From positions 496,001 through 560,000 of the forward strand of contig JALNYW010000001.1 in NCBI GenBank assembly GCA_023229665.1: 64,000 nucleotides of DNA, given 5' to 3'. Shown in pieces: positions 33,175 to 41,569 of the stretch. The position numbers were made by a program, and so were the translations under genes. How positions within the stretch are numbered: position 1 is the first letter of the stretch; each line of letters starts with the position of its first letter. Below the pieces are notes generated by a model. The model worked only from the letters and a program-made list of their open reading frames with translations. It was not told the DNA's origin and made no database searches. The DNA is from Patescibacteria group bacterium. GTDB taxonomy: Bacteria; Patescibacteriota; Patescibacteriia; 2-12-FULL-60-25.

Positions 33175-35910
33175 TTACACATTCGCCCCGTGGCACCTCT
33201 TGAACTTCTTGCCGGAGCCGCACGGACACGGATCATTGCGACCCACATCCTTGAATTTCGCGTCGGCAGCGGCCGTTTTGGGAGCGCCGGACAATTCATC
33301 GGACGTCTTGGCCGGGGCGGACAATTGCACCGGTTGCGCGAGCGGTTGCATGCGGCGCAATTCCTGTTCCGCATCCTGCTTGCTGATTTGCACCTTGAAA
33401 ATCATGTGCGAGACGCGCTGGTTCAACGTCGTCAGCAATTGCTGGAACAAGCGATACGCCTCGCGCTTGTATTCGACGAGCGGATCGCGCTGACCATAAC
33501 CCTGCAACCCCACGCCGTGGCGGAGATAATCGATCGCTTCCAAGTGGCTGATCCACAAATCATCCAAGGCGCGCAACGTCACGACTTTTTCGATTTCCAT
33601 CTGCAACGCCGCATCCCCAAGAGTCTTGTCGAGCTCCGCATACGCCTTTTGCACCAATTCCATCAGGGCCTCGATGATATTCGTCCGCAACGCGATCGCA
33701 TCTTCTTTGGAAGACGCCACGCCCTGGGCTTTTTCGATGGCGCCCTTGATGTCCATCCCGGCCGGCAAAATCGCGCGCGCGCCGTCTTCAATTTTTTCGT
33801 AATCCCACGCGCCTTCGTCTTCCGCCGACGTGTGGAAAGACACGAGCTGTTCGATTTCGCTTTCGATCATCTCGACGACAATCGGTTGGAGCGGGCTTTT
33901 CCCTTCCTTCGTCGCTTCCATCGCGGCGCGCAAAATCTCACGGCGCTTCTTATAGATCACCGTGCGGTGCTTGTTCAGGACGTCGTCGTATTCAAGCAAG
34001 TGCTTACGGATATCGAAGTTATGCCCTTCGACTTTCTTCTGCGCGGCCGCGAGCTGGCTCGTGAGCATCTTGTTTTCGATCGGCTCGTCTTCCGGAACCT
34101 TCAGGCTCGCCATCAAATTCTTCACGCGCTGGGTGGACTTGCCGAAAATGCGCATCAAATCGTCCTCCATCGAAAGATAAAATTGCGTCGTACCCGGATC
34201 GCCTTGGCGGCCGGAGCGTCCGCGCAGCTGGTTATCAATGCGGCGTGACTCATGGCGTTCGGTGCCGAGCACATGCAAACCGCCGACCGAACGCACGAAC
34301 TCCGCCTCTTCAACCGAGGGCGGGTTTCCGCCGAGGATGATGTCCACGCCGCGGCCGGCCATATTGGTCGCCACCGTCACCGCGCCGCGACGGCCGGCTT
34401 GGGCGATGATTTCGGCTTCACGCTCGTGGTTCTTGGCGTTCAAGACCTCATGCGGCACGCCGGCTTGGCGAAGCAACTCGGACAAGAGCTCGTTCTTTTC
34501 AATCGAAACCGTACCCACCAACACCGGCTGGCCTTTTTCATGGCGTTCCTTGATTTCGCGCACCACGGCTTTGAATTTCCCGATCTGGTTTTGATAGACG
34601 CGGTCCGGCAAGTCGGCGCGGCGGTTCTCGCGGTGCGTCGGGATCGACAATACTTCCAACTTATAAATTTTGTGGAATTCTTCGGCTTCGGTGGCGGCCG
34701 TACCCGTCATGCCGGCGAGCTTTCCATACAAACGGAAATAGTTTTGGAAGGTCACCGTGGCAAGCGTGACCGATTCGCGCTGGATTTCCACGCGCTCTTT
34801 CGCCTCGATCGCCTGGTGCAAGCCCTCGGAATAGCGGCGGCCCTGCATCAAGCGGCCCGTAAATTCGTCCACGATGATCACCTCGCCGTCACGCACGACA
34901 TATTCGCGGTCCTTGTTGAACAAGGCCTGCGCGCGCAAGGCCTGCTCGATGTGATGGACGGCTTTGACGCCGCCCTGGATGTACAAGTTCTCGATCCCCA
35001 AGGCTTTTTCAAGCTTGGCGATGCCGGCTTCCGTCAGCGTGGCGACGCGCTGCTTTTCATCCACTTTATAATCCTCGTCTTTGGAGAGCTGCTTCACCAC
35101 GTCGGCGTACTTGTAATACGCGTCCGTGGCTTCGGCTGCCGGCGCACTGATGATGAGCGGCGTGCGCGCTTCGTCGATCAAGATCGAGTCCACTTCGTCC
35201 ACCACCGCGTAGGACAATTCGCGCTGCACCATCTCTTCCGGGCGCGTGACCATGTTGTCGCGCAGATAATCGAACCCGAATTCGTTGTTGGTGCCGTACG
35301 TGATATCGGCCGCATACGCGGCGCGGCGCGAGACCGGACGCAAATAGTCCATGTCCACCTTGAACGCGCCGACCGTGTCGCGCGCTTCATCGTGCTGCGG
35401 CTCGCCCTTGAAATCCGGATCGTAGATAAAACTGCCGGCGTGCTGGATACAACCGACGCTCAAACCGAGCGAGTGATACACCTGGCCCATCCAAATCGCG
35501 TCGCGTCGCGCGAGGTAATCGTTGACCGTGATGACATGCACGCCCTTGCCGGTCAGCGCGTTCAGATACACCGGCGCCGTGGCGGTCAGCGTCTTTCCTT
35601 CACCGGTGCGCATTTCCGCGATCGTGCCGGTATGCAAAGCCAGGCCGCCGATCAACTGGACGTCGTATTGGCGCTGCTTGAGCACGCGCTTCGAAGCTTC
35701 GCGCGTGACGGCAAAGGCCTCTTCCAAAACATCGTCCAACGCCCCGCCTTTGGCCAAGCGTTCGCGGAACTCGGCGGTTTTGGCCTTCAAAGCCTCGTCC
35801 GACAGGGCGGAAACCGCAGGCTCCATGCCCGAAATACGGTCCACAATAGCGCGAAGTTTAGCGACTTCGCGGGCATTCGGGTCTCCAAACAGCTTGGTCA
35901 TCCAGGACAT
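33175..35910 (-). CDS. secA: Protein translocase ATPase SecA
   Basis: A 911-residue SecA. Walker A is RTGEGKT at 101-107, the DEAD-type Walker B region reads VVDEVDSILIDEARTP, and the helicase motifs NMAGRGVDIILGG and RHESRRIDNQLRGRSGRQG are intact. The C-terminus has the zinc motif CPCGSGKKFKRCHG that binds SecB or lipids. It drives preproteins through SecYEG. ATG 35910 (MSWMTKLFG) matches the usual SecA start; a longer frame adds unrelated residues. TACGAT lies nine bases upstream. It is downstream of HPF, a common bacterial order. Confidence 0.96.
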   Translation of the reverse strand: MSWMTKLFGDPNAREVAKLRAIVDRISGMEPAVSALSDEALKAKTAEFRERLAKGGALDDVLEEAFAVTREASKRVLKQRQYDVQLIGGLALHTGTIAEMRTGEGKTLTATAPVYLNALTGKGVHVITVNDYLARRDAIWMGQVYHSLGLSVGCIQHAGSFIYDPDFKGEPQHDEARDTVGAFKVDMDYLRPVSRRAAYAADITYGTNNEFGFDYLRDNMVTRPEEMVQRELSYAVVDEVDSILIDEARTPLIISAPAAEATDAYYKYADVVKQLSKDEDYKVDEKQRVATLTEAGIAKLEKALGIENLYIQGGVKAVHHIEQALRAQALFNKDREYVVRDGEVIIVDEFTGRLMQGRRYSEGLHQAIEAKERVEIQRESVTLATVTFQNYFRLYGKLAGMTGTAATEAEEFHKIYKLEVLSIPTHRENRRADLPDRVYQNQIGKFKAVVREIKERHEKGQPVLVGTVSIEKNELLSELLRQAGVPHEVLNAKNHEREAEIIAQAGRRGAVTVATNMAGRGVDIILGGNPPSVEEAEFVRSVGGLHVLGTERHESRRIDNQLRGRSGRQGDPGTTQFYLSMEDDLMRIFGKSTQRVKNLMASLKVPEDEPIENKMLTSQLAAAQKKVEGHNFDIRKHLLEYDDVLNKHRTVIYKKRREILRAAMEATKEGKSPLQPIVVEMIESEIEQLVSFHTSAEDEGAWDYEKIEDGARAILPAGMDIKGAIEKAQGVASSKEDAIALRTNIIEALMELVQKAYAELDKTLGDAALQMEIEKVVTLRALDDLWISHLEAIDYLRHGVGLQGYGQRDPLVEYKREAYRLFQQLLTTLNQRVSHMIFKVQISKQDAEQELRRMQPLAQPVQLSAPAKTSDELSGAPKTAAADAKFKDVGRNDPCPCGSGKKFKRCHGANV

Positions 35911-35951
35911 AGTTGGCTGATCGTAGCGGAAAATGGACCGCAGGACAAGAC

Positions 35952-35982
35952 AAAAAAGAGCGGGTTTCCCCTGCTCTTTTTT
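35952..35982 (-). terminator. Terminator between hpf and secA
   Basis: AAAAAAGAGC and GCTCTTTTTT with a GGG/CCC inner stem. On the minus strand it follows the HPF stop, so the two genes are separate units. Confidence 0.8.
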
Positions 35983-35987
35983 CAACC

Positions 35988-36317
35988 CTATTCTTCACCG
36001 CTGCCGGCCTTGGAACGTTCGTCCATGCGCTTTTTCCAATCGGACAATTCCACGCGCAAATGGTCCCGCACCTTATCAATGGCTTTATAGAGGTCCTCCG
36101 CATCACGCTCGATTTTCATGACTTCCCCGCCGATTTGCACCACGACCTTGCATTCATACACGTCGCCTTTGTGCTTGTGGCCGTCCGCGCGGCCAACCTC
36201 CACGTCCATGTGTTGGATGGATTCGAGGTATTTTTCAACCGATTGCATTTTCTCCTCCGTGTACTGCTTGATGGCGGGCGTGAGTTCAATTCCCCGAGCA
36301 TGGATGTTGATGGTCAT
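35988..36317 (-). CDS. hpf: Ribosome hibernation promoting factor, short form
   Basis: A 109-residue HPF/RaiA protein: MTINIHARGIELTPAIKQY at the start, then ADGHKHKGDVYECKVVVQIG and the DLYKAIDKVRDHLRVEL helix. It lacks the C-terminal dimerisation domain of long HPF, so it should act like the E. coli short form by occupying the tRNA channel of idle ribosomes. ATG 36317 starts exactly at the conserved domain; a longer upstream reading is non-homologous. TATTAG lies 11 bases upstream. Confidence 0.9.
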   Translation of the reverse strand: MTINIHARGIELTPAIKQYTEEKMQSVEKYLESIQHMDVEVGRADGHKHKGDVYECKVVVQIGGEVMKIERDAEDLYKAIDKVRDHLRVELSDWKKRMDERSKAGSGEE

Positions 36318-36461
36318 ACGCTTCCAGGCTAATACTCGCGCAAACAAGCGACAAGTCAGCCAAATATTCCAGAAAAATATCGTCCACAGGCGCGAACCGT
36401 GGGAATAAGATACTATGTAATCACTTATTATTCTTTTTCTTTCATTCGTATGATGGGCGAT

Positions 36462-36701
36462 ATGAAGAGCTGCTGTTCCATTCATAAGATCACATGGGTC
36501 TTGGTCATGGTCGGCGCATTGAACTGGGGGTTGGTGGGTATCGGCATGTTCATGAAGGCAAACTGGAACGTCGTGAATTTGCTTCTCGGCTCCTGGCCGC
36601 AGGTCGAGTGGGTCGTCTACATCTTGGTCGGCGTGAGTGCCGTCGCCATGTTGTTCAAGGACAACTGCAAGATGTGCAAAGTGGAGATGCGTAAGATGTA
36701 A
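36462..36701 (+). CDS. DUF378 small membrane protein
   Basis: A 79-residue protein of the DUF378 family. Two membrane segments surround the signature: TWVLVMVGALNWGLVGIGMF and VEWVVYILVGVSAVAMLF, with the conserved GALNWGL. The tail has KDNCKMCKVEM with two Cys and positive charge. The role of DUF378 is unknown. ATG 36462 (MKSCCSIH) is preferred; ATG at 36450 or 36453 is possible. Rightward, between hpf and the orphan RpoA-like gene, and followed at once by a strong terminator. Confidence 0.8.
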   Translation: MKSCCSIHKITWVLVMVGALNWGLVGIGMFMKANWNVVNLLLGSWPQVEWVVYILVGVSAVAMLFKDNCKMCKVEMRKM

Positions 36702-36716
36702 GAGCTTCGGCTCTCA

Positions 36717-36744
36717 AAAAACACTCCCGATCGGGAGTGTTTTT
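36717..36744. terminator. Bidirectional terminator after the DUF378 gene
   Basis: AAAAACACTCCCGA and TCGGGAGTGTTTTT form an uninterrupted 14-bp palindrome. A UUCG-loop mini-hairpin (36701-36714) precedes it. Confidence 0.9.
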
Positions 36745-36745
36745 A

Positions 36746-36768
36746 AAAGAAAAAGAGCCGGATGGCTC
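36746..36768 (-). terminator. Terminator of the RpoA-CTD-like gene
   Basis: On the minus strand GAGCC, loop ATCC, GGCTC and TTTTTCTTTT, starting just after the stop codon at 36776. Confidence 0.8.
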
Positions 36769-36775
36769 AGAGCCT

Positions 36776-37216
36776 CTAACGCTTAAGTTCAGGATGGTTG
36801 CCGCTGGCAACGACCGACCGATACTCCTCCCTGCTCATCCCAAGCCGAAGCCCGAAGTCGAACAGAATTTCTCTGAGCTCCTTCATGGATTTCTTGCCGA
36901 AGTTCTTTGGAGGCGGAAGGGACTCCGTATCGAACGCCTCCAGAAAATCCGCAAGTGAAACCAGCGACAGATTGACCTGATTCCCGTCCCGCCACCTGAG
37001 CGCATCGAACATGTGCCGAAGCCTAGTACTCAAGTCACGTAGTGCGAGCAGGTTTCGAAATTCGAGCAGGGACAGGTCCTCGGCAGTACTCACGGATCTA
37101 CCATCGACCGTGATGGTGACCAACGCTTTCCCGAGCGCATCACGAAGCGGCTCGACGAAAGACATGGGAACACTGAAGGACAAGGTGACGACCACGACTC
37201 TCGTATTGTTTGACAC
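36776..37216 (-). CDS. Orphan protein with RNA polymerase alpha C-terminal-domain-like helix pair
   Basis: A 146-residue protein. Residues 100-126 read LPPPKNFGKKSMKELREIL then FDFGLRLGM, the helix-hairpin-helix signature of the RpoA C-terminal domain (NFGKKS...EI...L...GL.LGM). The first 50 residues are a beta-rich region without the alpha N-terminal assembly domain, so this is not RpoA itself. A DNA- or activator-binding role as a transcription modulator is possible but unproven. GTG start is fixed by GGAGGTG seven bases upstream. It has its own strong promoter and terminator and GC-rich codons, as do the other five cassette-type genes here. Confidence 0.7.
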   Translation of the reverse strand: MSNNTRVVVVTLSFSVPMSFVEPLRDALGKALVTITVDGRSVSTAEDLSLLEFRNLLALRDLSTRLRHMFDALRWRDGNQVNLSLVSLADFLEAFDTESLPPPKNFGKKSMKELREILFDFGLRLGMSREEYRSVVASGNHPELKR

Positions 37217-37241
37217 GAATCACCTCCAAAATTGCTTACTG

Positions 37242-37270
37242 GATATAAGCAAATTCATATTAAATGTCAA
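37242..37270 (-). promoter_or_regulatory. Promoter of the RpoA-CTD-like gene
   Basis: TTGACA (37265-37270), 17-bp spacer, TATATC (37242-37247) on the minus strand. Very strong match to sigma-70 consensus; lies right after the murB stop. Confidence 0.75.
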
Positions 37271-37272
37271 GT

Positions 37273-38265
37273 CTAAAACCCTACGTATTGCACTTCTTCT
37301 TGCAGCTCAATGCCGAGATCGTCACGCACTTTCATCTTGATGATCGAAATCAACGCCAAGATATCCTGCGCACGAGCTTTGCCTTTATTGATGAAAAAGT
37401 TGCCGTGTTTTTTACTCACCTCGACTTCGCCGACGCATTGTCCCATCAACCCGGCCTGCTCGATGAGCCAGCCGACGGAAATCTGTTTCTTATCAATCAT
37501 GCCTTGCGGCACTTCAATGCTGCGCTTCAGAATCTCCAAATCCTTTTCTTCATCAAACTCGACGTTCTTAAAAACACATCCTGCGCTCGACGATTCAAGC
37601 GGCTGCTTCTCTTTGCGCATCTGCATAATTTCATCCATGCGCTTTTTCGAAGCTTCTACGTCCGCAGACGGCTTGAGCTTGAGCGTGCAGCCAAAAATCA
37701 AATGCGGCTCATATTTGAACATGCTTGAGCGATATCCGAACTTGCACTGTTCATTGGTCAACGTGACGCGTTGGCGGTCACGGATGCGGTACGCGTCCAC
37801 CGAGACGACCACGTCGCGCATTTCGCCGCCATAGCAACCGGCATCGCCGTAAATGGCACCGCCGATGGTCCCAGGGACGCCCACGGCCCATTCAAACCCT
37901 CCCAAGCCCGCCGCCACGGTCTGACGCGCCACAAGCCCGGTAATTGCCCCGGCCTCAGCCATCACCGTTTCGCCATCGATCTTGATTTCACGGTTGGCGG
38001 CCTGGATGATCACGCCTTCATAGCCATCATCATTCACAAGTAAATTTGAACCGCCGCCATAGACATACCACGGGATGCTCACATTCACGGCCGCGTGGAC
38101 CGCATTCATAATCTCATCCGGCGTATTCGCGACCACATACAAACGCGCCGCGCCCCCTACGCGGAAGCTGGTATGCTTATCCATCGGCTCGCCTTCTTTG
38201 GCGGCCGGGATGCTCTGGCGATACGCCGCTATTTGTTCGGTCGTGAGGGGTTTCATGTTAGACAT
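37273..38265 (-). CDS. murB: UDP-N-acetylenolpyruvoylglucosamine reductase
   Basis: A 330-residue MurB. HTSFRVGGAARLYVVANT and YGGGSNLLV (69-77) bind FAD, GVPGTIGGAIYGDAG closes the flavin domain, and FGYRSSMF (177-184) carries the substrate Tyr/Arg. The proton donor loop reads SSAGCVFKN, so the usual Ser is Cys230 here. It reduces enolpyruvyl-UDP-GlcNAc to UDP-MurNAc in the cytoplasm, the step before MurC. ATG 38265 overlaps the murC stop by eight bases (ATGTCTAA), so the two are coupled; a start eight codons upstream is inside murC. Confidence 0.93.
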   Translation of the reverse strand: MSNMKPLTTEQIAAYRQSIPAAKEGEPMDKHTSFRVGGAARLYVVANTPDEIMNAVHAAVNVSIPWYVYGGGSNLLVNDDGYEGVIIQAANREIKIDGETVMAEAGAITGLVARQTVAAGLGGFEWAVGVPGTIGGAIYGDAGCYGGEMRDVVVSVDAYRIRDRQRVTLTNEQCKFGYRSSMFKYEPHLIFGCTLKLKPSADVEASKKRMDEIMQMRKEKQPLESSSAGCVFKNVEFDEEKDLEILKRSIEVPQGMIDKKQISVGWLIEQAGLMGQCVGEVEVSKKHGNFFINKGKARAQDILALISIIKMKVRDDLGIELQEEVQYVGF

Positions 38266-39658
38266 TTTTTGCGATCGAATAGATATCACCCGCGCCCATC
38301 ACCAATATAATGTCACCTTCGCGCTTCCAGCGCTTGAGGACGGTCAATGCTTCTTCCGGATCCGGCGCGTATTCCACGCTGCGCTGCATGCCGCGGTCGG
38401 CATCGTGGCGTAAAATCGCGTCCTGCAAATCACGCGAGGAAATCTCTTCCCCGTCTTCGCGTCCGGCCACGTCGTAAATCTCGGACAAGACGAGCTGGTC
38501 CGCGCGGTCGAAGGCCGGAACGAAATCGAGGAATAAATCTTTCGTGCGGCGTCGGTGGTGCGGCTGGAAGCACACGACGACGCGACGACCAGGATAAAAC
38601 GTGCGCGCAGCATCGATCGTCATCGCGACGGCCGTCGGATGGTGCGCGTAATCGGAAACAACGATCACGTCCTTCTTGTCTGACACCACTTCAAACCGGC
38701 GCCAAATTCCCTGGAACTTACTGAGCGCCGGAACCGCGTCTTGCACCGGGATCCCGATAGATCCGACTAGAGTCAGCGCACCCGTGGCGTTCAAGGCGTT
38801 CATGCGGCCGGGAATCGGCAATTCTGCGCGGATGGCACGCGGCGAACCATCGCGATACGTGAACGTTTGTTTTTCTTCCTTGACCTGCAGGTCTTCCACG
38901 CGGCAATCGGCATGCGAGCCAAACCCGAACGTGCGGATGCGAATGCCACGTTCTTCCAATTCGGCGCGCTCGCGACCAATCAGGGTCGAAACGCGCGCGT
39001 CATCCGCGTTCGCGATCACGACTCCCCCGCCGCGCACGTGCGTCAGGAGCTCGCGGAAGGTTTCAAGGAGCGCGTCCATATCCGGAAAAATATCCGTGTG
39101 ATCCAATTCAATATTATTGATGATAAGCCCGTACGGTTCGAATTCAAGAAAGTGCTTGGCGTATTCATCGCCTTCGATGACGACGAGCTCCCCTTCGCCG
39201 AAACGGATATTGCCGAGCGGGTAGGTCGGCACGCGGCTTCCTACGATCACGGTCGGGTCCTGATGCGTTTCTTCAAGCAAATTCCCCAGCATGGCCGTGG
39301 TCGTGCTTTTGCCATGGGTACCGGTCACGAGCAGGATGCGGCGTCCGGCAAACCACCGGCCGAGGAATTGAAAATTATTGAGCTGATCGAGGCCGCGGCG
39401 GGTCGCCTCAAGCCGTTCCGGATTACTGGCCGGCACGGCGGATGAATAGACAAGCAAATCGCAGGCGCTCGGAACATTCGCCTTATCCTGGCCAATCTTC
39501 ACTGGAACGCCCATGGCTTCCAGCTCATCCGTAAGTTCGGAGGCTTTTGTGTCCGATCCGGACACGCCAATCCCGGCCCGCTTGAGGAGCTTGGCGACGG
39601 CCGACATGTTAATGCCGCCGATTCCCACCAAATGCACATGCTTCGGCACTTGTTCCAT
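38258..39658 (-). CDS. murC: UDP-N-acetylmuramate-L-alanine ligase
   Basis: A 466-residue Mur ligase. The N-terminal Rossmann part begins HVHLVGIGGINMSAVAK, the ATP loop is GTHGKSTTT (113-121), the metal-carbamate region includes NNIELDHTDIF, and the C-terminal domain has DYAHHPTAV and FQPHHRRRTKDL typical of MurC rather than MurD-F. It adds L-Ala to UDP-MurNAc. The gene heads a murC-murB pair, so the window's organism makes peptidoglycan. Confidence 0.95.
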   Translation of the reverse strand: MEQVPKHVHLVGIGGINMSAVAKLLKRAGIGVSGSDTKASELTDELEAMGVPVKIGQDKANVPSACDLLVYSSAVPASNPERLEATRRGLDQLNNFQFLGRWFAGRRILLVTGTHGKSTTTAMLGNLLEETHQDPTVIVGSRVPTYPLGNIRFGEGELVVIEGDEYAKHFLEFEPYGLIINNIELDHTDIFPDMDALLETFRELLTHVRGGGVVIANADDARVSTLIGRERAELEERGIRIRTFGFGSHADCRVEDLQVKEEKQTFTYRDGSPRAIRAELPIPGRMNALNATGALTLVGSIGIPVQDAVPALSKFQGIWRRFEVVSDKKDVIVVSDYAHHPTAVAMTIDAARTFYPGRRVVVCFQPHHRRRTKDLFLDFVPAFDRADQLVLSEIYDVAGREDGEEISSRDLQDAILRHDADRGMQRSVEYAPDPEEALTVLKRWKREGDIILVMGAGDIYSIAKNV

Positions 39659-39723
39659 GGCAATAAACTAATGAAAAAAAGGCTTTTCGTCCAGAACAAA
39701 CTGCACGGACTGCCTTTCAAATT

Positions 39724-39762
39724 AAAAAAGACCCGTCACTTCGCGGCGAGCGAAGGCGGGTC
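39724..39762 (-). terminator. Terminator enclosing the stop codon of the 39736 gene
   Basis: GACCCG (39757-39762 on the minus strand) pairs with CGGGTC (39730-39735) and is followed by T6. The TGA stop lies just inside the stem, next to an inner CTTCGC/GCGAAG stem. Confidence 0.85.
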
Positions 39763-40230
39763 AGCAGGAACGGGTTGCTCGACGGAAACGGACGGTTGAG
39801 CGACCGGCTGGACGGGCGGAGGCCATTTGGGCGGCCTATCTGCCGTCCAGACGATCTTGCCGTCCGGTCCGTGGAGATGGTCAGGCAGGATTTCCTGCAT
39901 GATGTTCAGTTGCCGCAGGAACGCGTGATGCGGATCGACCGGAGCTTCCGGACGCAAATCCATCGCGCGACAGATCTCGCGGAGCGCACCGAGCGCTTCG
40001 CGATGAAGAACCCCCTGGACCTTCAACCCGGCGAGCGCATCCAGAAGTCGAACGTCATCGCCGATGTAGTCCAGGTTGTAGTACGTGGTGATCAAAGAAC
40101 GGGTGATGGTCAACGCGGAACGGACATCCGGGACCATCATGTTGACCAACGGCTCGAGCACGGCCCGAGCAGCGGCCTGACGCTCGGCAGACGTGCCGAA
40201 CCGATGGCCATTCGAACCGTTTTCCGACAT
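39736..40230 (-). CDS. Unknown cytoplasmic protein with Pro-rich tail
   Basis: A 164-residue protein of no recognised family. Residues 15-105 are predicted helical ([20 protein letters not shown], then [20 protein letters not shown] and [17 protein letters not shown]); the last 40 are Pro/Val-rich ([19 protein letters not shown]), a flexible tail. There is no signal or membrane segment. GGGAGGATG lies just before ATG 40230 (strong Shine-Dalgarno). Its GC-rich codons, single-gene structure and stop codon inside the terminator match five other cassette-type genes here. It is divergent from glyA through a shared -10 region. Confidence 0.7.
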   Translation of the reverse strand: MSENGSNGHRFGTSAERQAAARAVLEPLVNMMVPDVRSALTITRSLITTYYNLDYIGDDVRLLDALAGLKVQGVLHREALGALREICRAMDLRPEAPVDPHHAFLRQLNIMQEILPDHLHGPDGKIVWTADRPPKWPPPVQPVAQPSVSVEQPVPADPPSLAAK

Positions 40231-40277
40231 GAAACATCCTCCCTCAGAGTCTCGAACCTAGCAGGAAACGCGCGTTT

Positions 40278-40290
40278 TGTCTATAGTCTG
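40278..40290. promoter_or_regulatory. Overlapping divergent -10 elements (glyA and the 39736 gene)
   Basis: TATAGT (40282-40287, plus strand) ends six bases before the glyA ATG at 40294, so that mRNA would be leaderless. The palindromic core CTATAG also reads TATAGA on the minus strand, at a suitable distance for the divergent gene. Confidence 0.5.
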
Positions 40291-40293
40291 CCC

Positions 40294-41568
40294 ATGTTTA
40301 AAGCCTTGCCCCAAGCCGATGCGGAAATCGCCGGCCTGATCGAAGAAGAGATTGCCCGCCAACGTACCGGGCTCGAGTTGATCGCCTCGGAAAACTACGT
40401 TTCCCAAGCCGTGCTGGAAGCCATGGGAACGCCTCTTACGAATAAATATAGCGAAGGCTATCCGGGCAAACGCTATTACGGCGGCAACGAAACGATTGAT
40501 AAAATCGAAACCCTTGCCATCGAACGCGCCAAGCAACTCTTTGGAGCGGAACACGCCAACGTGCAATCGCATGCCGGAGCGCAAGCGAATTTCGCGGTGT
40601 ATCTCGCCTTGTTGAATCCGGGCGATACGGTGTTGGCGATGGACCTCGCGCATGGCGGCCATCTCACCCATGGCTCGCCGGTAAACTTCAGCGGCAAGTG
40701 GTTCAAGATCATTCCGTATGGCGTTTCCAAAACGGATGAGCTGGTTGATATGGAAGAAGTGGCCCGTCTCGCGCGCGAACACAAGCCAAAAATGATTATC
40801 GCGGGCTTTAGCGCCTATCCGCGCAAGCTCGACTTCGCGAAGTTCGCCGAAATCGCCAAAGAAGTCGGTGCGTACTTATTTGTAGATATGGCGCATGTGG
40901 CCGGATTGGTCGCGGCCAAACTGTATCCCGATCCTATCCCCCACGCCGACGTCGTAACCACGACCACGCACAAAACGCTTCGCGGTCCGCGCGGCGCCAT
41001 GATTTTGTGCAAGAAAGAAGACCGTTTGGACCCTGGCGGCAAAAAAAATCTCGCGCAGAAAATTGACTCAGCCGTTTTTCCCGGCGCGCAAGGCGGTCCG
41101 CTCGAGCATATTATCGCCGCAAAGGCCGTCGCTTTTCACGAGGCGCTCCAACCCGGCTTCGCCGACTATCAAAAACAAGTCTTGAAAAATGCGCAGGCCA
41201 TGGCTGAAGCTTTTATAACAGAAGGCGGACGTATCGTTTCCGGCGGAACCGATAACCATTTGATGTTGCTGGATGTCACGCCCTGGGGCGTCGGCGGCAA
41301 AGAAGCGGAACAATGGCTCGAAGCCGTCGGCATCAGCGCGAACAAAAATATGGTGCCGTTTGATGAACGCAAGCCCGCTGATCCGTCCGGCGTACGTCTG
41401 GGAACGCCGGCCATCACCACGCGCGGATTTGATGAAACCGCTTCCAAGGAAGTCGCACTCCTCATCGCCAAACTCCTCAAGTCAAAAAATGATCCGGCCG
41501 TCGCGGTCGAAGTCAAACAAAAAGTGCGCGACCTCGCGGACGCGCACCCGTTGTATCCCAACTTGTAG
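40294..41568 (+). CDS. glyA: Serine hydroxymethyltransferase
   Basis: A 424-residue fold-type I PLP enzyme. PLP-binding Lys227 is in [13 protein letters not shown] (221-233); [20 protein letters not shown] and [17 protein letters not shown] are family signatures. It interconverts serine and glycine with tetrahydrofolate. A much longer upstream frame continues into the divergent gene, but ATG 40294 begins the conserved protein and sits just below a -10 hexamer. It ends one base before the histidine kinase stop (41570), a tail-to-tail arrangement with no visible terminator. Confidence 0.96.
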   Translation: MFKALPQADAEIAGLIEEEIARQRTGLELIASENYVSQAVLEAMGTPLTNKYSEGYPGKRYYGGNETIDKIETLAIERAKQLFGAEHANVQSHAGAQANFAVYLALLNPGDTVLAMDLAHGGHLTHGSPVNFSGKWFKIIPYGVSKTDELVDMEEVARLAREHKPKMIIAGFSAYPRKLDFAKFAEIAKEVGAYLFVDMAHVAGLVAAKLYPDPIPHADVVTTTTHKTLRGPRGAMILCKKEDRLDPGGKKNLAQKIDSAVFPGAQGGPLEHIIAAKAVAFHEALQPGFADYQKQVLKNAQAMAEAFITEGGRIVSGGTDNHLMLLDVTPWGVGGKEAEQWLEAVGISANKNMVPFDERKPADPSGVRLGTPAITTRGFDETASKEVALLIAKLLKSKNDPAVAVEVKQKVRDLADAHPLYPNL

Positions 41569-41569
41569 G

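Noticed and set aside
34252..36090. 612-residue rightward frame across secA and its upstream region
   Set aside because: Antisense to secA, whose motifs are all intact on the other strand.
39775..40293. N-terminal extension of glyA
   Set aside because: Antisense to the 39736 gene and unlike any SHMT; ATG 40294 is at the family's normal start.
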